A stretch of 64,000 bases of DNA from Bacteroidota bacterium (GCA_006226545.1 SBGR01000064.1:17468-81467), one strand, 5' to 3'. Shown: positions 24,181 to 33,408, counted from the stretch's first letter. Notes: a model not told the origin generated them from the sequence alone. A program made the numbers and translations.

Positions 24181-26643
24181 ATGAAAAGATATCTAGGGAT
24201 GCTTTTTATGCTGCTTGTCTTAGGCGGCAGTACGAAGGCCCAGTACCAATTGGGACTGGTTTCCAGTAATTATTCGGGAACCAATTCCATCTTCCTGAAT
24301 CCATCCAATACGGTGGATTCGCGATTCAAGCTTTACATCAACGCATTCAGTTTTGGAATGCATTTCAGTAACGATTACGTTTCGTGGAATGCTCCGTATC
24401 ACCCCTTTGCTACGATTCCAGGATTAAATACCCTTTACAAGGTAGATCCTGCCTATCAAACATCTTCAGGAGAACCGGATTTCAATAACTCATACATCAA
24501 AGAGAATGTCAATGGTGAATTGAAGAACATCTTTGTTCAGAATGATATCAAGCTCTTCAATACCCTAATTAACATCAACGCTAAAAATGCCATCGCTTTT
24601 GGAGCAAGACAGCGTAGTATGCTACAAATGACAGATATCTCAGAGCCTTTTGCTCGATTTGTAAGATGGGGATTTAAAACATCGGCACCACCATTTCAAA
24701 ACGGTGAACTGGATAGTTTGTCGCCCTATACCAATAACTCTTTTAACATTAACGTCTTAACCATGACCGAATTCTCTTTTAGCTACGGAAGAGTGGTGGT
24801 TAACGACAAAGAGCATTTCTTGAAAGCCGGTATAACTGGAAAATACTTCCTGCCGCAATATGCACTTTACCTCAGAAATGAAAATACCGGTGCACTGGTA
24901 TACAACGACGATAGTTTCGATATCCTAAATACTGATTTCTCCTATGGCTATACCAACGACCGTTACTATACAGACGGGAATGCACCATTTGGAACCGGAC
25001 TAGGAAAAGGATTTGGAGTGGATATCGGTGTGACTTACGAATACCGTCCGAATTACAAGAAGTACGATTATACCATGGACAATAAAAAGCGTCAAGATGA
25101 GAGTAAAAACAAATACCTCTTCAAGGTCGGCGCTTCCATTAACGACGTAGGTAGTGTTAAGTTTCAAAACTCCGACTATGTCAGAGCTTATACGCTGAAT
25201 AATAAAGCATTTGTTACCTTACAACAGGCAGAGCTTAATACGGTTCTTGACAATGTTTCACAATACGGCGCTATGGCGGCCATCGACTCCTTATTAGATA
25301 GACGAATTGGTTTAGCAACGCGCGCCAATCAGTTTTCTATGGCTTTACCTTCTCATCTGGCTATCACGGCAGATTGGAACGTATACCGCGGATTCTATTT
25401 GAATGCTACCTATATCCAAACCTTACGTTCACGCGATGTGAATGGCTTACGTGGATTCTCTTCTATCAGCGTTACGCCTAGATACGAATCACGCTGGTTT
25501 GATTTTGCCGTACCGGTGCAGTTTACACAAGACTTTAGTAGAGTAAGACTTGGAGCCTACATGAGAGGTGGTCCATTCTGGGTTGGAACCGATAACTTGA
25601 ATTCCATTATCAGTAAAAAGGAAATTGCCGGTGCAGATATCTACTTCGGAATATCTATTCCGCTTCACCGTAAAAAGCCGAAAGACAAAGACAAAGACGG
25701 CGTATCGAATAGAAAAGACAAATGCAAAGACATACCGGGAGTATGGATGTTTGCAGGTTGTCCTGATACCGACATGGATAGTATTCCGGATACAGAAGAT
25801 TCTTGCGTGGACGTGGCAGGCATTAAAGCCCTACACGGATGCCCGGATGCCGACGGTGATGGTATTACCGATGCAGATGACCGTTGTCCAGAAAACGCCG
25901 GACCGGCCTATTTAAATGGTTGCCCGGATATGGATGGCGATAGCATCCCTGATATCGATGATGCTTGTCCTGAACTTGCTGGCGAACGTGTAAACAAAGG
26001 TTGCCCTGATCGTGATCAAGATGGAATCTTAGACATGAATGACTCTTGTCCGGATAAACCGGGATTGAAAGAATTCAATGGTTGTCCAGATAGAGACGGT
26101 GATAAAGTACCTGATCACTTGGATAAATGCCCGGATGTAAAAGGCCTAGTGGACATGCAAGGTTGTCCTGATACCGATGGAGATAAAGTTCCTGATCACG
26201 TAGATTTATGTCCGCTTACTCCAGGTTTACCTGAAAACAATGGTTGTCCGAAAGTGGAGGAGAAAATTGAAATCGTAGAAATTTCAGAAGAAGAGCAAGA
26301 GGTATTGAATGAGGTATTCTCTAACCTAGAATTTGCAACCGGTAGCTCAACCATCAGTGCGTCTAGCTTTGAAAGTTTAGATCTGTTGGCTGAATTGTTA
26401 ACCAAAAAGCCTGCTTATAAAATTTATGTTGCCGGACATACAGACAACGTAGGTAAGGCAGCCTCTAACTTGAAACTAAGTCAGGAGAGGGCAGAAGCGG
26501 TTAAAAACTACCTTAAAGACAAAGGTATCGGTGCTGAACGTATCAAAACTGAAGGTTTTGGACAAGAAAGACCGGTGGCGGATAATGAAACGCCGGAAGG
26601 CAGACAAAAGAATAGAAGGGTAGAATTTAGAATTATTAAATAA
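24181..26643 (+). CDS. Outer-membrane protein: DUF5723 barrel, thrombospondin-3 repeats, OmpA domain
   Basis: An 820-residue protein with a signal peptide ending TKAQ (about residue 21). Residues about 25-495 form a DUF5723-type beta-barrel-like region (NSIFLNPSN near the start, many YxFx strands). Residues about 500-690 are seven or so Ca-binding thrombospondin type 3 repeats (DxDxDG, C-PD spacing). Residues 710-820 are an OmpA peptidoglycan-binding domain with VAGHTDNVGKAASN, LSQERAEAVKNYL and the GRQKNRRVEF end. It links outer membrane and wall, as known for Bacteroidota proteins of this layout. A -7 element TATATTTG lies at 24154-24161. Confidence 0.9.
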   Translation: MKRYLGMLFMLLVLGGSTKAQYQLGLVSSNYSGTNSIFLNPSNTVDSRFKLYINAFSFGMHFSNDYVSWNAPYHPFATIPGLNTLYKVDPAYQTSSGEPDFNNSYIKENVNGELKNIFVQNDIKLFNTLININAKNAIAFGARQRSMLQMTDISEPFARFVRWGFKTSAPPFQNGELDSLSPYTNNSFNINVLTMTEFSFSYGRVVVNDKEHFLKAGITGKYFLPQYALYLRNENTGALVYNDDSFDILNTDFSYGYTNDRYYTDGNAPFGTGLGKGFGVDIGVTYEYRPNYKKYDYTMDNKKRQDESKNKYLFKVGASINDVGSVKFQNSDYVRAYTLNNKAFVTLQQAELNTVLDNVSQYGAMAAIDSLLDRRIGLATRANQFSMALPSHLAITADWNVYRGFYLNATYIQTLRSRDVNGLRGFSSISVTPRYESRWFDFAVPVQFTQDFSRVRLGAYMRGGPFWVGTDNLNSIISKKEIAGADIYFGISIPLHRKKPKDKDKDGVSNRKDKCKDIPGVWMFAGCPDTDMDSIPDTEDSCVDVAGIKALHGCPDADGDGITDADDRCPENAGPAYLNGCPDMDGDSIPDIDDACPELAGERVNKGCPDRDQDGILDMNDSCPDKPGLKEFNGCPDRDGDKVPDHLDKCPDVKGLVDMQGCPDTDGDKVPDHVDLCPLTPGLPENNGCPKVEEKIEIVEISEEEQEVLNEVFSNLEFATGSSTISASSFESLDLLAELLTKKPAYKIYVAGHTDNVGKAASNLKLSQERAEAVKNYLKDKGIGAERIKTEGFGQERPVADNETPEGRQKNRRVEFRIIK
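25681..26255 (+). repeat. Thrombospondin type 3 repeats within the OmpA-like gene
   Basis: About seven in-frame units of 75-78 nt, each coding GCPD-x-DxDxxPD-x-xDxCP or a variant. They are Ca-binding spacers. The DNA copies are diverged, so recombination slippage is unlikely to be frequent. Confidence 0.85.
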
Positions 26644-26663
26644 TAGCTAATAGCAGCTAATAG

Positions 26664-26689
26664 AAAGGCTTCCAATTCGGAAGCCTTTT
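26664..26689 (+). terminator. Intrinsic terminator of the OmpA-like gene
   Basis: 10-bp perfect stem AAAGGCTTCC/GGAAGCCTTT with a 5-nt loop and a short T-run. It is preceded by two copies of AGCTAATAG. Confidence 0.85.
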
Positions 26690-26787
26690 CTATTTAATTG
26701 ATTTTTAGGTTAGTAAATTCTTTGTGAACAGAATGTAAAATTTTCAGAATATTTTATACATTCGTAATACTGTTATATAAAACAACC

Positions 26788-27660
26788 ATGAAAAAAGTTT
26801 ACCTCTTGTCATTAGCCTTCGTTACAGCTCTCTCTATGAGCTCTTGTACCAAGGAAGAAGCTCCTGCCGGTGGCGGGGAAGATTCAAACACAGTTCCATC
26901 TAGCTTTACTAAGAAAGTCCTTGTTGAGGAGTTTTCTGGAGCATGGTGTGGATGGTGCCCTGATGGAGCGCATATCCTAGAAACGATCTTAAATGATAAC
27001 CCAAGCAACTCAGTAGGTGTTACATTACACTACGGTGATGCAATGCAATTGGCTGCTTACAATGATATCAAGACTGCATTTGCAGTAACTGGTTATCCAA
27101 CCGGTATGATTGACCGTGTTCCTTCTACTCAAGATAAGAAGGTAGCCATGAGCCGTAGCTACTGGAAGTCAAACGCTTCTACTCGCGCTGCAGTTGTTGC
27201 TCCTTGCGGATTGAAAATCGATGCTACTAACAAAGAAGCAATCAAAGTTACTGCTGGTTTCGCTAAAGAAATCGCTGGTGACGTTCGTATGACTGTATAT
27301 GTTATCGAAGACGAAGTAACAGGTACTGGTTCTGGTTATGATCAGCAAAACTACCTTGCTAACCGTGCAGGTTTCGAAAGCAGCCCTTACTACACTCAGC
27401 CTTCTTTGATTAAAGGTTACAAGCACATGAAAGTGTGGAGAGCAGTTTTGAATAGCAATACCTTTGGTGATGCAATTCCTGCTGCTAACATCGTAGCTGG
27501 TGGTAAATTCGAATCAACTTTCTCTTTGAATACATTGGGAATGGATGAGTCTAAAGTTTCTATCATCGCTTTTGTTAACGTAAAAGGTTCTACAGCTAGC
27601 ACTCATGAGGTTTTGAACGCTCAGTCTGTTAAGCTTGGAATGAACAAAGGATGGGACTAA
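26788..27660 (+). CDS. Omp28-related lipoprotein with thioredoxin-like WCGWC site
   Basis: A 290-residue Omp28-family protein. The lipobox MSSC puts the lipidated Cys at about residue 20. A thioredoxin-like domain follows, with EEFSGAWCGWCPDGAH (about residue 49-64) as the CxxC site and GYPTGMIDR as the cis-Pro region. Omp28 was named in Porphyromonas as an outer-membrane lipoprotein, possibly an adhesin or redox protein. Codon use is more uniform than in neighbours, which suggests high expression. The terminator that should end this gene lies inside the next coding region, whose ATG overlaps this 3' end by 10 nt. Confidence 0.88.
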   Translation: MKKVYLLSLAFVTALSMSSCTKEEAPAGGGEDSNTVPSSFTKKVLVEEFSGAWCGWCPDGAHILETILNDNPSNSVGVTLHYGDAMQLAAYNDIKTAFAVTGYPTGMIDRVPSTQDKKVAMSRSYWKSNASTRAAVVAPCGLKIDATNKEAIKVTAGFAKEIAGDVRMTVYVIEDEVTGTGSGYDQQNYLANRAGFESSPYYTQPSLIKGYKHMKVWRAVLNSNTFGDAIPAANIVAGGKFESTFSLNTLGMDESKVSIIAFVNVKGSTASTHEVLNAQSVKLGMNKGWD

Positions 27661-28340
27661 TCACTTCTCTTAACAATATTAAAAAAGCCCTGATTTCAGG
27701 GCTTTTTTTTTGTATGCTACTGAGTGCAAATGCACAGTTTAGCGTAGATACGGTATTCGTTCAGCATGAAGCGCCTAAGGTAGAAGGCGTATTTTACAGC
27801 ACGATTGAATTATTTAATTCGGCTGATACCTCTGTTACAGTGGAATGGGAAGTAACGATGCAAGACATCCCTGCAGGTTGGAATAGCACCTTTACAGTTG
27901 GATTTGACTGGTACGAAGATTCAATTCTAACCGGAAGTTATAATTTGGTGCCAACTGATAGCTTCAGGTCTTTTGCCGTGGTCCAATTTTACCCGAATAA
28001 CATTGCCGATACAGGTGATTACGAAATTAAGTTTTGGCTGAGCAACGATACGTCGACAAACTTTACGGTCCATTTTAGAGGAATAGCCTATACCGCACCA
28101 AATTCAGTTCATTTTACTGAACAGCCAAGTCAGATCTACCCAAATCCTTTGCGGCTGGGAGATCAACTCCATGGCTTAGTGGGATCTTGTATGGTTTATA
28201 CTGTTGAGGGAAGATTGCTGTGGCAAGGAAACGCAGCAGATTTTGATGCTACTGAATTGGAGCAGACTGGTACTTACATAATCGTATCCAATCCAAGTTT
28301 GAATTCTAGGCAAATACTGCGCTTAGTTGTTTTACCCTGA
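27651..28340 (+). CDS. Secreted protein with T9SS-like C-terminal domain
   Basis: A 229-residue protein with a signal peptide ending LLSANAQ (about residue 29). The middle is an immunoglobulin-like beta domain (NSADTSVTVEWEV, GDYEIKFWLS). The C-terminus SQIYPNPLRLGD followed by EGRLLWQ and QTGTYIIVS fits a short type IX sorting domain. The start ATG at 27651 overlaps the Omp28 gene, and the signal-peptide codons KKALISGLFF are themselves a strong terminator hairpin (27681-27710). A later ATG at 27714 would leave too short a signal peptide. Expression is therefore likely attenuated relative to Omp28. Confidence 0.78.
   Translation: MGLITSLNNIKKALISGLFFCMLLSANAQFSVDTVFVQHEAPKVEGVFYSTIELFNSADTSVTVEWEVTMQDIPAGWNSTFTVGFDWYEDSILTGSYNLVPTDSFRSFAVVQFYPNNIADTGDYEIKFWLSNDTSTNFTVHFRGIAYTAPNSVHFTEQPSQIYPNPLRLGDQLHGLVGSCMVYTVEGRLLWQGNAADFDATELEQTGTYIIVSNPSLNSRQILRLVVLP
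27681..27710 (+). terminator. Intrinsic terminator embedded in a signal-peptide coding sequence
   Basis: AAAAAAGCCCTG-attt-CAGGGCTTTTTTTT: a perfect stem of 6 GC-rich pairs plus 6 A/T pairs, ending in at least eight Ts. It begins 21 nt after the Omp28 stop and lies within codons 11-20 of the following gene. Confidence 0.88.
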
Positions 28341-28353
28341 TTATCTTCGCGGC

Positions 28354-28749
28354 ATGTTGAATCCTTTTCAAATAGGCGATAAGAAGACCTTCACCCATAC
28401 CGTAGTGGAAGCCGATTCGGCTACTTTTGAGAGTGGTCAGGTGCATCCGGTTTATGCCACATTTGCTTTAGGTAGAGACGCTGAATGGTGTTGCAGGTTA
28501 TTTGTTCTAGAGATGAAGGAAGCCGATGAAGAAGGCATCGGTACCTTTTTAAGTGTAGAGCATGTTTCTCCGGCACTTCTGGGCTCAGAGGTGGCCTTTG
28601 AGGCTGAATTAATTAAAGTTGAAAAGAATAATGTTATCTGTCGTTATACTGCCAAAGTAGGAGATCGCATCATTGCGCATGGTGAACAAGGACAGAAAAT
28701 TGTGAAAAAAGAGAAGTTGGAAGGCGTATTTAAAGCCTTAGAAGGATGA
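28354..28749 (+). CDS. Thioesterase, FlK-like hot-dog fold
   Basis: A 131-residue hot-dog-fold protein resembling the fluoroacetyl-CoA thioesterase (FlK) group: THTVVEADSATF at the N-terminus, SVEHVSPALLGSEVAFEAEL in the middle (the active-site His region) and IIAHGEQGQKIV near the end. It probably hydrolyses an acyl-CoA in the cytoplasm; the substrate is unknown. I start at the ATG at 28354 and not at the TTG at 28327, because TATCTTCG ends 4 nt before this ATG and homologues begin here. The stop overlaps the smpB start (ATGA), so the two are coupled. Confidence 0.82.
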   Translation: MLNPFQIGDKKTFTHTVVEADSATFESGQVHPVYATFALGRDAEWCCRLFVLEMKEADEEGIGTFLSVEHVSPALLGSEVAFEAELIKVEKNNVICRYTAKVGDRIIAHGEQGQKIVKKEKLEGVFKALEG

Positions 28750-29189
28750 GTGCAGGAATAAGTATTTTGAACAAACGAGCTCGTTTTGAATACGAGTTTC
28801 TCGATGTATTGGAGGCCGGAATGGTATTAACCGGAACCGAGATAAAATCGCTAAGGGCAGGGAATGCCAGCATCACAGATGCCTATTGTGCATTTGAAGA
28901 GGGTGAACTCTTCTTAATCAATGCCCATATTGCAGAATTCAAGCAAGGCAATATCAACAATCACACACCGCTGAGAAAACGTAAACTACTGCTGAAGCGT
29001 CAAGAGTTGCGTAAGCTGGAGAATAAGCTAAAAGACAAAGGACTAACCGTTGTTCCTGTAAAGATTTTTGAAAGCGATAGGGGAATCGCAAAGATTCAAA
29101 TTGCATTAGCGAAAGGTAAAAAGTCATTCGATAAGCGCGAAGACATCAAGAAACGCGATGTGGAAAGGGAAATGGCGAGGTTTCGCTAG
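28746..29189 (+). CDS. smpB: SsrA-binding protein SmpB
   Basis: A 147-residue OB-fold protein that binds tmRNA and brings it to stalled ribosomes. Typical motifs: NKRARFEYEFLDVLEAGMVL near the start, GTEIKSLRAGNASI, HIAEFKQGNINNH and the basic C-terminal tail KGKKSFDKREDIKKRDVERE. Full length. The ATG overlaps the thioesterase stop. The convergent pcm gene ends on the very next base, so the two stop codons are back to back. The tmRNA gene is not in this window. Confidence 0.96.
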   Translation: MSAGISILNKRARFEYEFLDVLEAGMVLTGTEIKSLRAGNASITDAYCAFEEGELFLINAHIAEFKQGNINNHTPLRKRKLLLKRQELRKLENKLKDKGLTVVPVKIFESDRGIAKIQIALAKGKKSFDKREDIKKRDVEREMARFR

Positions 29190-29834
29190 TTACCAGCCTT
29201 CTGCACCAATCAAGGGCACAAATCTAAATTCGCCAAAATCTTCTGTATCAAAACTATGCTCGCCGGTTTTAGTCACGCGTAGCATTCGCTGTACTTCGGC
29301 ATTGCCCACGGGAATAACCAATTTACCTCCCAGACTCAATTGGTTTAAATAAACATCAGGCACTTTAGGTGCGCCGGCCGTTACGATAATGCGATCAAAA
29401 GGAGCTCGAGAAGCCAATCCAAGTGTGCCATCGCTATAATGTAATTCCGGACTGTATCCCAAATCGGACAGTAGGCGGTAAGCCTTGTCTAGCAAGGATT
29501 TCTTTCGCTCAACACTAAATAGGTCAACGCCCAATTCACAGAGTACAGCTGCCTGGTAACCTGAGCCGGTACCAATTTCCAATACCCGCATTCCGGGCTT
29601 TAATTGCAAGAGACTGCTTTGGGCTGCTACAGTAAATGGTTGCGATATAGTTTGGCCGTCGCCAATAGGATAAGCCTTGTCTTCATAGGCAAAGTCGACA
29701 AAATCGCCTTGAAAGAACAAATGCCTTGGTACATGGAGAATGGCCTTCAAAACCGCCTCATCTGTTATTCCTTTTTGTAAAAGCTCTTCTACTAGTCTTT
29801 TACGCAATCCTTTGTGTTTGTATGTATCTTTCAA
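29190..29834 (-). CDS. pcm: Protein-L-isoaspartate O-methyltransferase
   Basis: A 214-residue SAM-dependent methyltransferase that repairs isoaspartyl residues in aged proteins. Motif I is VLEIGTGSGYQAAVL (about residue 83), preceded by the typical GDGQTISQPFTVA substrate loop; RIIVTAGAPKVP is motif II and GGKLVIPVG motif III. Length fits the family. The gene is divergent from the Gfo/Idh oxidoreductase and convergent with smpB without any intergenic space. Confidence 0.94.
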   Translation of the reverse strand: MKDTYKHKGLRKRLVEELLQKGITDEAVLKAILHVPRHLFFQGDFVDFAYEDKAYPIGDGQTISQPFTVAAQSSLLQLKPGMRVLEIGTGSGYQAAVLCELGVDLFSVERKKSLLDKAYRLLSDLGYSPELHYSDGTLGLASRAPFDRIIVTAGAPKVPDVYLNQLSLGGKLVIPVGNAEVQRMLRVTKTGEHSFDTEDFGEFRFVPLIGAEGW

Positions 29835-29920
29835 GGTAATGGCTTATTCACAATCGTTGAAAACGCGTGTCCTTGCGGACTTTTTACATGCTTATTTTCG
29901 CAAATGTAAGCGATTTCATG

Positions 29921-30904
29921 ATGCTAAGGATTGGAGTAATTGGTGCCGGACACCTCGGAAAAATACATTTACGTTGCATTCAAGCAGCCGGAAAGTTTGA
30001 TTTAGTGGGATTTGTAGACCCGGATGATGCGAATGCCGCCAAGGTTGAAGCAGAATTCGGGATTAAAAGATTTCCGAATGAAGAAGCTTTATTTGACGAA
30101 GTGGATGCGGTTGACATCGTTACGCCAACCACCTACCACCATGCTGTAGCAGTAAAGGCCATGCGCCGAAGCAAACATGTTTTCATTGAAAAACCCTTAG
30201 CTAATACCCTTGAAGAAGCTCGCGAATTGACTGAGCTGGCCTACGAAGCCAATGTGAAAGTTCAGGTGGGACATGTGGAGCGATTTAATCCAGCCTTCCT
30301 AGAAGCACAGCGGTATAACTTGAAACCCATGTTCATTGAAACCCACCGTTTGGCTGAGTTTAATCCCAGAGGAACGGATGTGAGTGTGGTTTTGGATTTG
30401 ATGATTCACGATATTGACATCACCTTAAGCATTGTGAAATCCAATGTGAAAAACATCAGCGCCAGCGGTGTAAATGTGGTGAGCGATACTCCTGATATTG
30501 CCAATGCCCGTATTGAATTTGACAACGGTTGCGTAGCCAACCTAACGGCTAGTCGAATCTCCATGAAGAACATGCGCAAGACACGTTTGTTCCAACAAGA
30601 CTCGTATATGGCAATCGACTTCTTGAAGAAACAATTGGAAGTTTTGCGTTTGGAAGAAGCTGCTGCAGAAGAAGATCCACTTGCATTGGTATTGGACCTA
30701 GGTCCGGAAAAAGGCAAAAAGAAAATTCTATTTGAAAACCCGGATATCGACCTGATAAACAGTATTCAAAGAGAACTTGAACTGTTTCACGATAGCATCC
30801 ATTACAACCAAACGCCTCCGGTAAGCGTTCAAGATGGGTATGATGCCATGAATATTGCATACCAGATTATGGATAAAATCCAGTCTAAGTCGAATATTCG
30901 GTAA
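29921..30904 (+). CDS. Gfo/Idh/MocA-family oxidoreductase
   Basis: About 327 residues. The N-terminal NAD(P)-binding motif is IGVIGAGHLGKIHLRC, followed by the FIEKPLANTLEEA motif with the EKP triad and VQVGHVERFNPAF, then the C-terminal alpha/beta domain with MIHDIDITLSI, where the His is typical of the family. Members oxidise or reduce sugars, inositols or biliverdin-like substrates; the substrate here is not known. A longer frame from 29867 exists, but homologues start at MLRIGVIG; an adjacent ATG at 29918 is also possible. TATTTTCG is at 29893-29900. Confidence 0.88.
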   Translation: MLRIGVIGAGHLGKIHLRCIQAAGKFDLVGFVDPDDANAAKVEAEFGIKRFPNEEALFDEVDAVDIVTPTTYHHAVAVKAMRRSKHVFIEKPLANTLEEARELTELAYEANVKVQVGHVERFNPAFLEAQRYNLKPMFIETHRLAEFNPRGTDVSVVLDLMIHDIDITLSIVKSNVKNISASGVNVVSDTPDIANARIEFDNGCVANLTASRISMKNMRKTRLFQQDSYMAIDFLKKQLEVLRLEEAAAEEDPLALVLDLGPEKGKKKILFENPDIDLINSIQRELELFHDSIHYNQTPPVSVQDGYDAMNIAYQIMDKIQSKSNIR

Positions 30905-30916
30905 CTTCGTTCGCGC

Positions 30917-31771
30917 ATGAAATTGAAGCTCACGTTTTCCATCCTTTTCGCTCTGCTTTTGAGTAGTTCTTGCAGAAAAACTGACATTGGCAATCCGGCC
31001 TATATCTATATCCCCGAATTGAAAGTAACTACTACGCAAGCTCAAGGATCGAACTTCATTCCTTTGCCTTATGTGAATGTGTTCATCAACGATAATTCAG
31101 TTGGCGTTTATGCTTTGCCGGCCAAATTCCCTGTATTGCAAGAGGGGAATGTTAAACTTGAGGTTTATCCGATGATCAAACGTTTTGCGCGTGATGGCAT
31201 CGTTCACTATGCCGTTATGCAACCTTACGGCACCCAAATCGACTTGAAAGCGATGGAAACGGATACATTGGTTCCGGAATTTTCTTACTTCGATAATGCA
31301 GAATTTCCTTGGTTAGAAGATTTTAACGACAATGCCTCATCGCTCTACGTTAAGTCAGGTACCATCGATACCTTTTACATTGAAAACGACCTGTCTATCA
31401 GCCGCGATGGCACACCATACATGCACATTGATATGGGCACAGGCGATAGTTGGTTTGAAATTGAATCGCAAGACCTTTTCGACTTGCCACGAGACGGTAG
31501 AGATATTTACATGGAACTAGACTACCGATCCAATGCGGTATTCGCCATTGGATTATACGCTACCTCCAACTCAGGAGTAATAGCCGTGCCTTCGGTTTCT
31601 CCATTTCCAACAGACACAGCTTGGACAAAGGCTTTCATCTATTTAAGCGATGAAACCATAAATACCAGCTCAGATACCAGATTTAGAGTGTATTTTCGCG
31701 CGGTGAATGCTACGGTAGACAATCCCCATATCTACCTAGACAACATCAAACTGGTATACCGAAAAGGGTGA
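30917..31771 (+). CDS. Predicted lipoprotein of unknown function
   Basis: A 284-residue protein with lipobox LSSSC (Cys about residue 19). The body is beta-rich and falls into two parts: residues about 30-120 look like an Ig-like domain (PLPYVNVFINDNSVGVY), and residues about 120-284 resemble a jelly-roll or carbohydrate-binding-like fold (WLEDFNDNASS, DIYMELDYRSNAVF, VDNPHIYLDNIKL). Surface or periplasmic location is expected. TAACTTCG lies 7 nt before the ATG. Its stop overlaps the GTG of the sugar transferase (GTGA), so the two are co-expressed. Confidence 0.78.
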   Translation: MKLKLTFSILFALLLSSSCRKTDIGNPAYIYIPELKVTTTQAQGSNFIPLPYVNVFINDNSVGVYALPAKFPVLQEGNVKLEVYPMIKRFARDGIVHYAVMQPYGTQIDLKAMETDTLVPEFSYFDNAEFPWLEDFNDNASSLYVKSGTIDTFYIENDLSISRDGTPYMHIDMGTGDSWFEIESQDLFDLPRDGRDIYMELDYRSNAVFAIGLYATSNSGVIAVPSVSPFPTDTAWTKAFIYLSDETINTSSDTRFRVYFRAVNATVDNPHIYLDNIKLVYRKG

Positions 31772-33189
31772 ACGAAAAAACACAACGGTTAAAGTACGTA
31801 TTGAGTGATGTAGCCTCAGCTATTGTAGCTTGGGTAGCACTTTTCTCGTTGCGTAAAATTTACATCGAACCTCAGAAATTCGGCTATTCCATTCCGTTTG
31901 ATCCGGGTAGCGATGTCAACTTCAGCCTGGGATTAATCCTGGTGGTGGTATACTGGCTTACCTTGTATACGCTCACCGGTGTTTACAGGGATATTCTACG
32001 CAGATCCAGACTTCGTGAGTTGGTGCACACCATCAATACCTCCTTTTTAGGTGTGCTTTTCCTGTTTTTCTTTTTGCTATTGGATGATGAAGTGAAGTCG
32101 TACAAAGACTACTACCTCACGTTTATTACCCTATTTGGAGTGCATTTTATTCTTACGGCATTAGGACGATTCAGCATATCAACACAAACCAAACGAGCCA
32201 TTCAATCCAGACGAATCGGCTTCCCAACGCTTTTGGTGGGAAACAATAAGAAAGCGCTTGACTTGTATACGGAACTGGAATCGGAGAATAAATCGCAAGG
32301 GTATAAGTTTGTTGGATTGCTACGCCTCGAAGAGTCGAATCCGAGTGTCTTTGATGATAAGCTCCCATGCCTAGGAAATGTTGAGCGTATCAGGGAAGTG
32401 GTACGTGATTACCAAGTGGAAGAAGTCATTCTAGCCATTGAATCAACAGAACACCCTAAGTTGAATGCCATCTTGAATGAGTTGGAAGGAGTGAAAGTGA
32501 GGGTTAGGATTATTCCTGACATGTACGATATCATATCCGGATCAGTGAAGATTAACCATATTCTCGGACCAGCTTTAATTGAGGTGAAGCGCGACTTAAT
32601 GCCGGCATGGCAAGAGTCTGTGAAGCGAGGCATGGATATCGTTATTTCACTCATGGCCTTGATTCTGGGTATACCCGGTTATTTAGCGATTGGCCTAGCG
32701 GTTAGGCTGAGTAGCAAGGGGCCTATTTTCTACAGACAGGAACGTATAGGTTTGAATGGTGTCCCGTTTAAAATCATCAAATTCAGAACGATGCGTGTTG
32801 ATGCGGAGAAGGACGGTCCTCAATTGGCACGTGAAAAAGATACCCGTGTAACTAAAGTTGGCTTCTTTTTACGTAAAACCCGCCTAGACGAAATTCCGCA
32901 ATTCTACAATGTATTGAAAGGTGATATGTCGCTGGTTGGACCACGTCCGGAAAGGCAGTTTTTTATCGATCAAATAGTTCAGAAGGCACCGCATTACAGG
33001 TTAATGCAACGTGTACGTCCGGGAATTACCTCTTGGGGACAGGTAAAGTACGGATATGCTGAAAACGTAGATGAAATGGTTGAGCGTTTAAAGTTTGACC
33101 TCCTGTACATTGAGAACATGTCGCTTGCCATCGACATCAAAATCCTTTTCTATACGGTTTTGATCATGGTTCAAGGAAGAGGAAAATAG
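31768..33189 (+). CDS. Undecaprenyl-phosphate sugar phosphotransferase (WcaJ/CpsE type)
   Basis: A 473-residue initiating transferase for exopolysaccharide or O-antigen. The N-terminal ~130 residues contain four membrane helices, the middle a CoA-binding-like Rossmann domain (LLVGNNKKALDLYTELE), and the C-terminal ~200 residues are the bacterial sugar transferase domain: KRGMDIVIS, KFRTMRVDAE, RKTRLDEIPQFYNVLKGDMS and VGPRPERQ. It transfers a sugar-1-phosphate to undecaprenyl phosphate at the inner membrane. The start is a GTG overlapping the previous stop. No other polysaccharide genes are adjacent. Confidence 0.92.
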   Translation: MNEKTQRLKYVLSDVASAIVAWVALFSLRKIYIEPQKFGYSIPFDPGSDVNFSLGLILVVVYWLTLYTLTGVYRDILRRSRLRELVHTINTSFLGVLFLFFFLLLDDEVKSYKDYYLTFITLFGVHFILTALGRFSISTQTKRAIQSRRIGFPTLLVGNNKKALDLYTELESENKSQGYKFVGLLRLEESNPSVFDDKLPCLGNVERIREVVRDYQVEEVILAIESTEHPKLNAILNELEGVKVRVRIIPDMYDIISGSVKINHILGPALIEVKRDLMPAWQESVKRGMDIVISLMALILGIPGYLAIGLAVRLSSKGPIFYRQERIGLNGVPFKIIKFRTMRVDAEKDGPQLAREKDTRVTKVGFFLRKTRLDEIPQFYNVLKGDMSLVGPRPERQFFIDQIVQKAPHYRLMQRVRPGITSWGQVKYGYAENVDEMVERLKFDLLYIENMSLAIDIKILFYTVLIMVQGRGK

Positions 33190-33222
33190 CAAACTCTTTC
33201 TTTACTCAATTGTTTACCCACT

Positions 33223-33408
33223 ATGTTATCTTGGCTTAAACCCAAATCAAAACTAGAGAAGCTTCAGCTTGAATACCGAAAATTGATGAAGTCTTTTCAT
33301 ACGTATTCCCAATCAGACCGAGCGAAAGCAGATGAATTTTACAGCAAGGCTGAGGCTATCGCACAAGAAATAGAAAAGTTGAATCAAGCCGGATCAACAT
33401 CAAATTGA
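33223..33408 (+). CDS. Small helical protein, Lacal_2735 type
   Basis: A 61-residue charged protein (MLSWLKPKSKLEKLQLEYRK at the start, then SDRAKADEFYSKAEAIAQEIEKL), predicted to be two helices forming a coiled coil. It resembles the small Lacal_2735 family found in Flavobacteriia, of unknown function. The last 25 bases overlap the convergent priA gene. No signal peptide or membrane segment is present. Confidence 0.7.
   Translation: MLSWLKPKSKLEKLQLEYRKLMKSFHTYSQSDRAKADEFYSKAEAIAQEIEKLNQAGSTSN

Noticed and set aside
25681..26255. DNA tandem repeat or assembly duplication in the OmpA-like gene
   Set aside because: The units are diverged at DNA level and code for the expected thrombospondin type 3 protein repeats.
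28327..28353. TTG start for the thioesterase
   Set aside because: The -7 box would lie inside the coding region, and the ATG at 28354 gives the usual family N-terminus.
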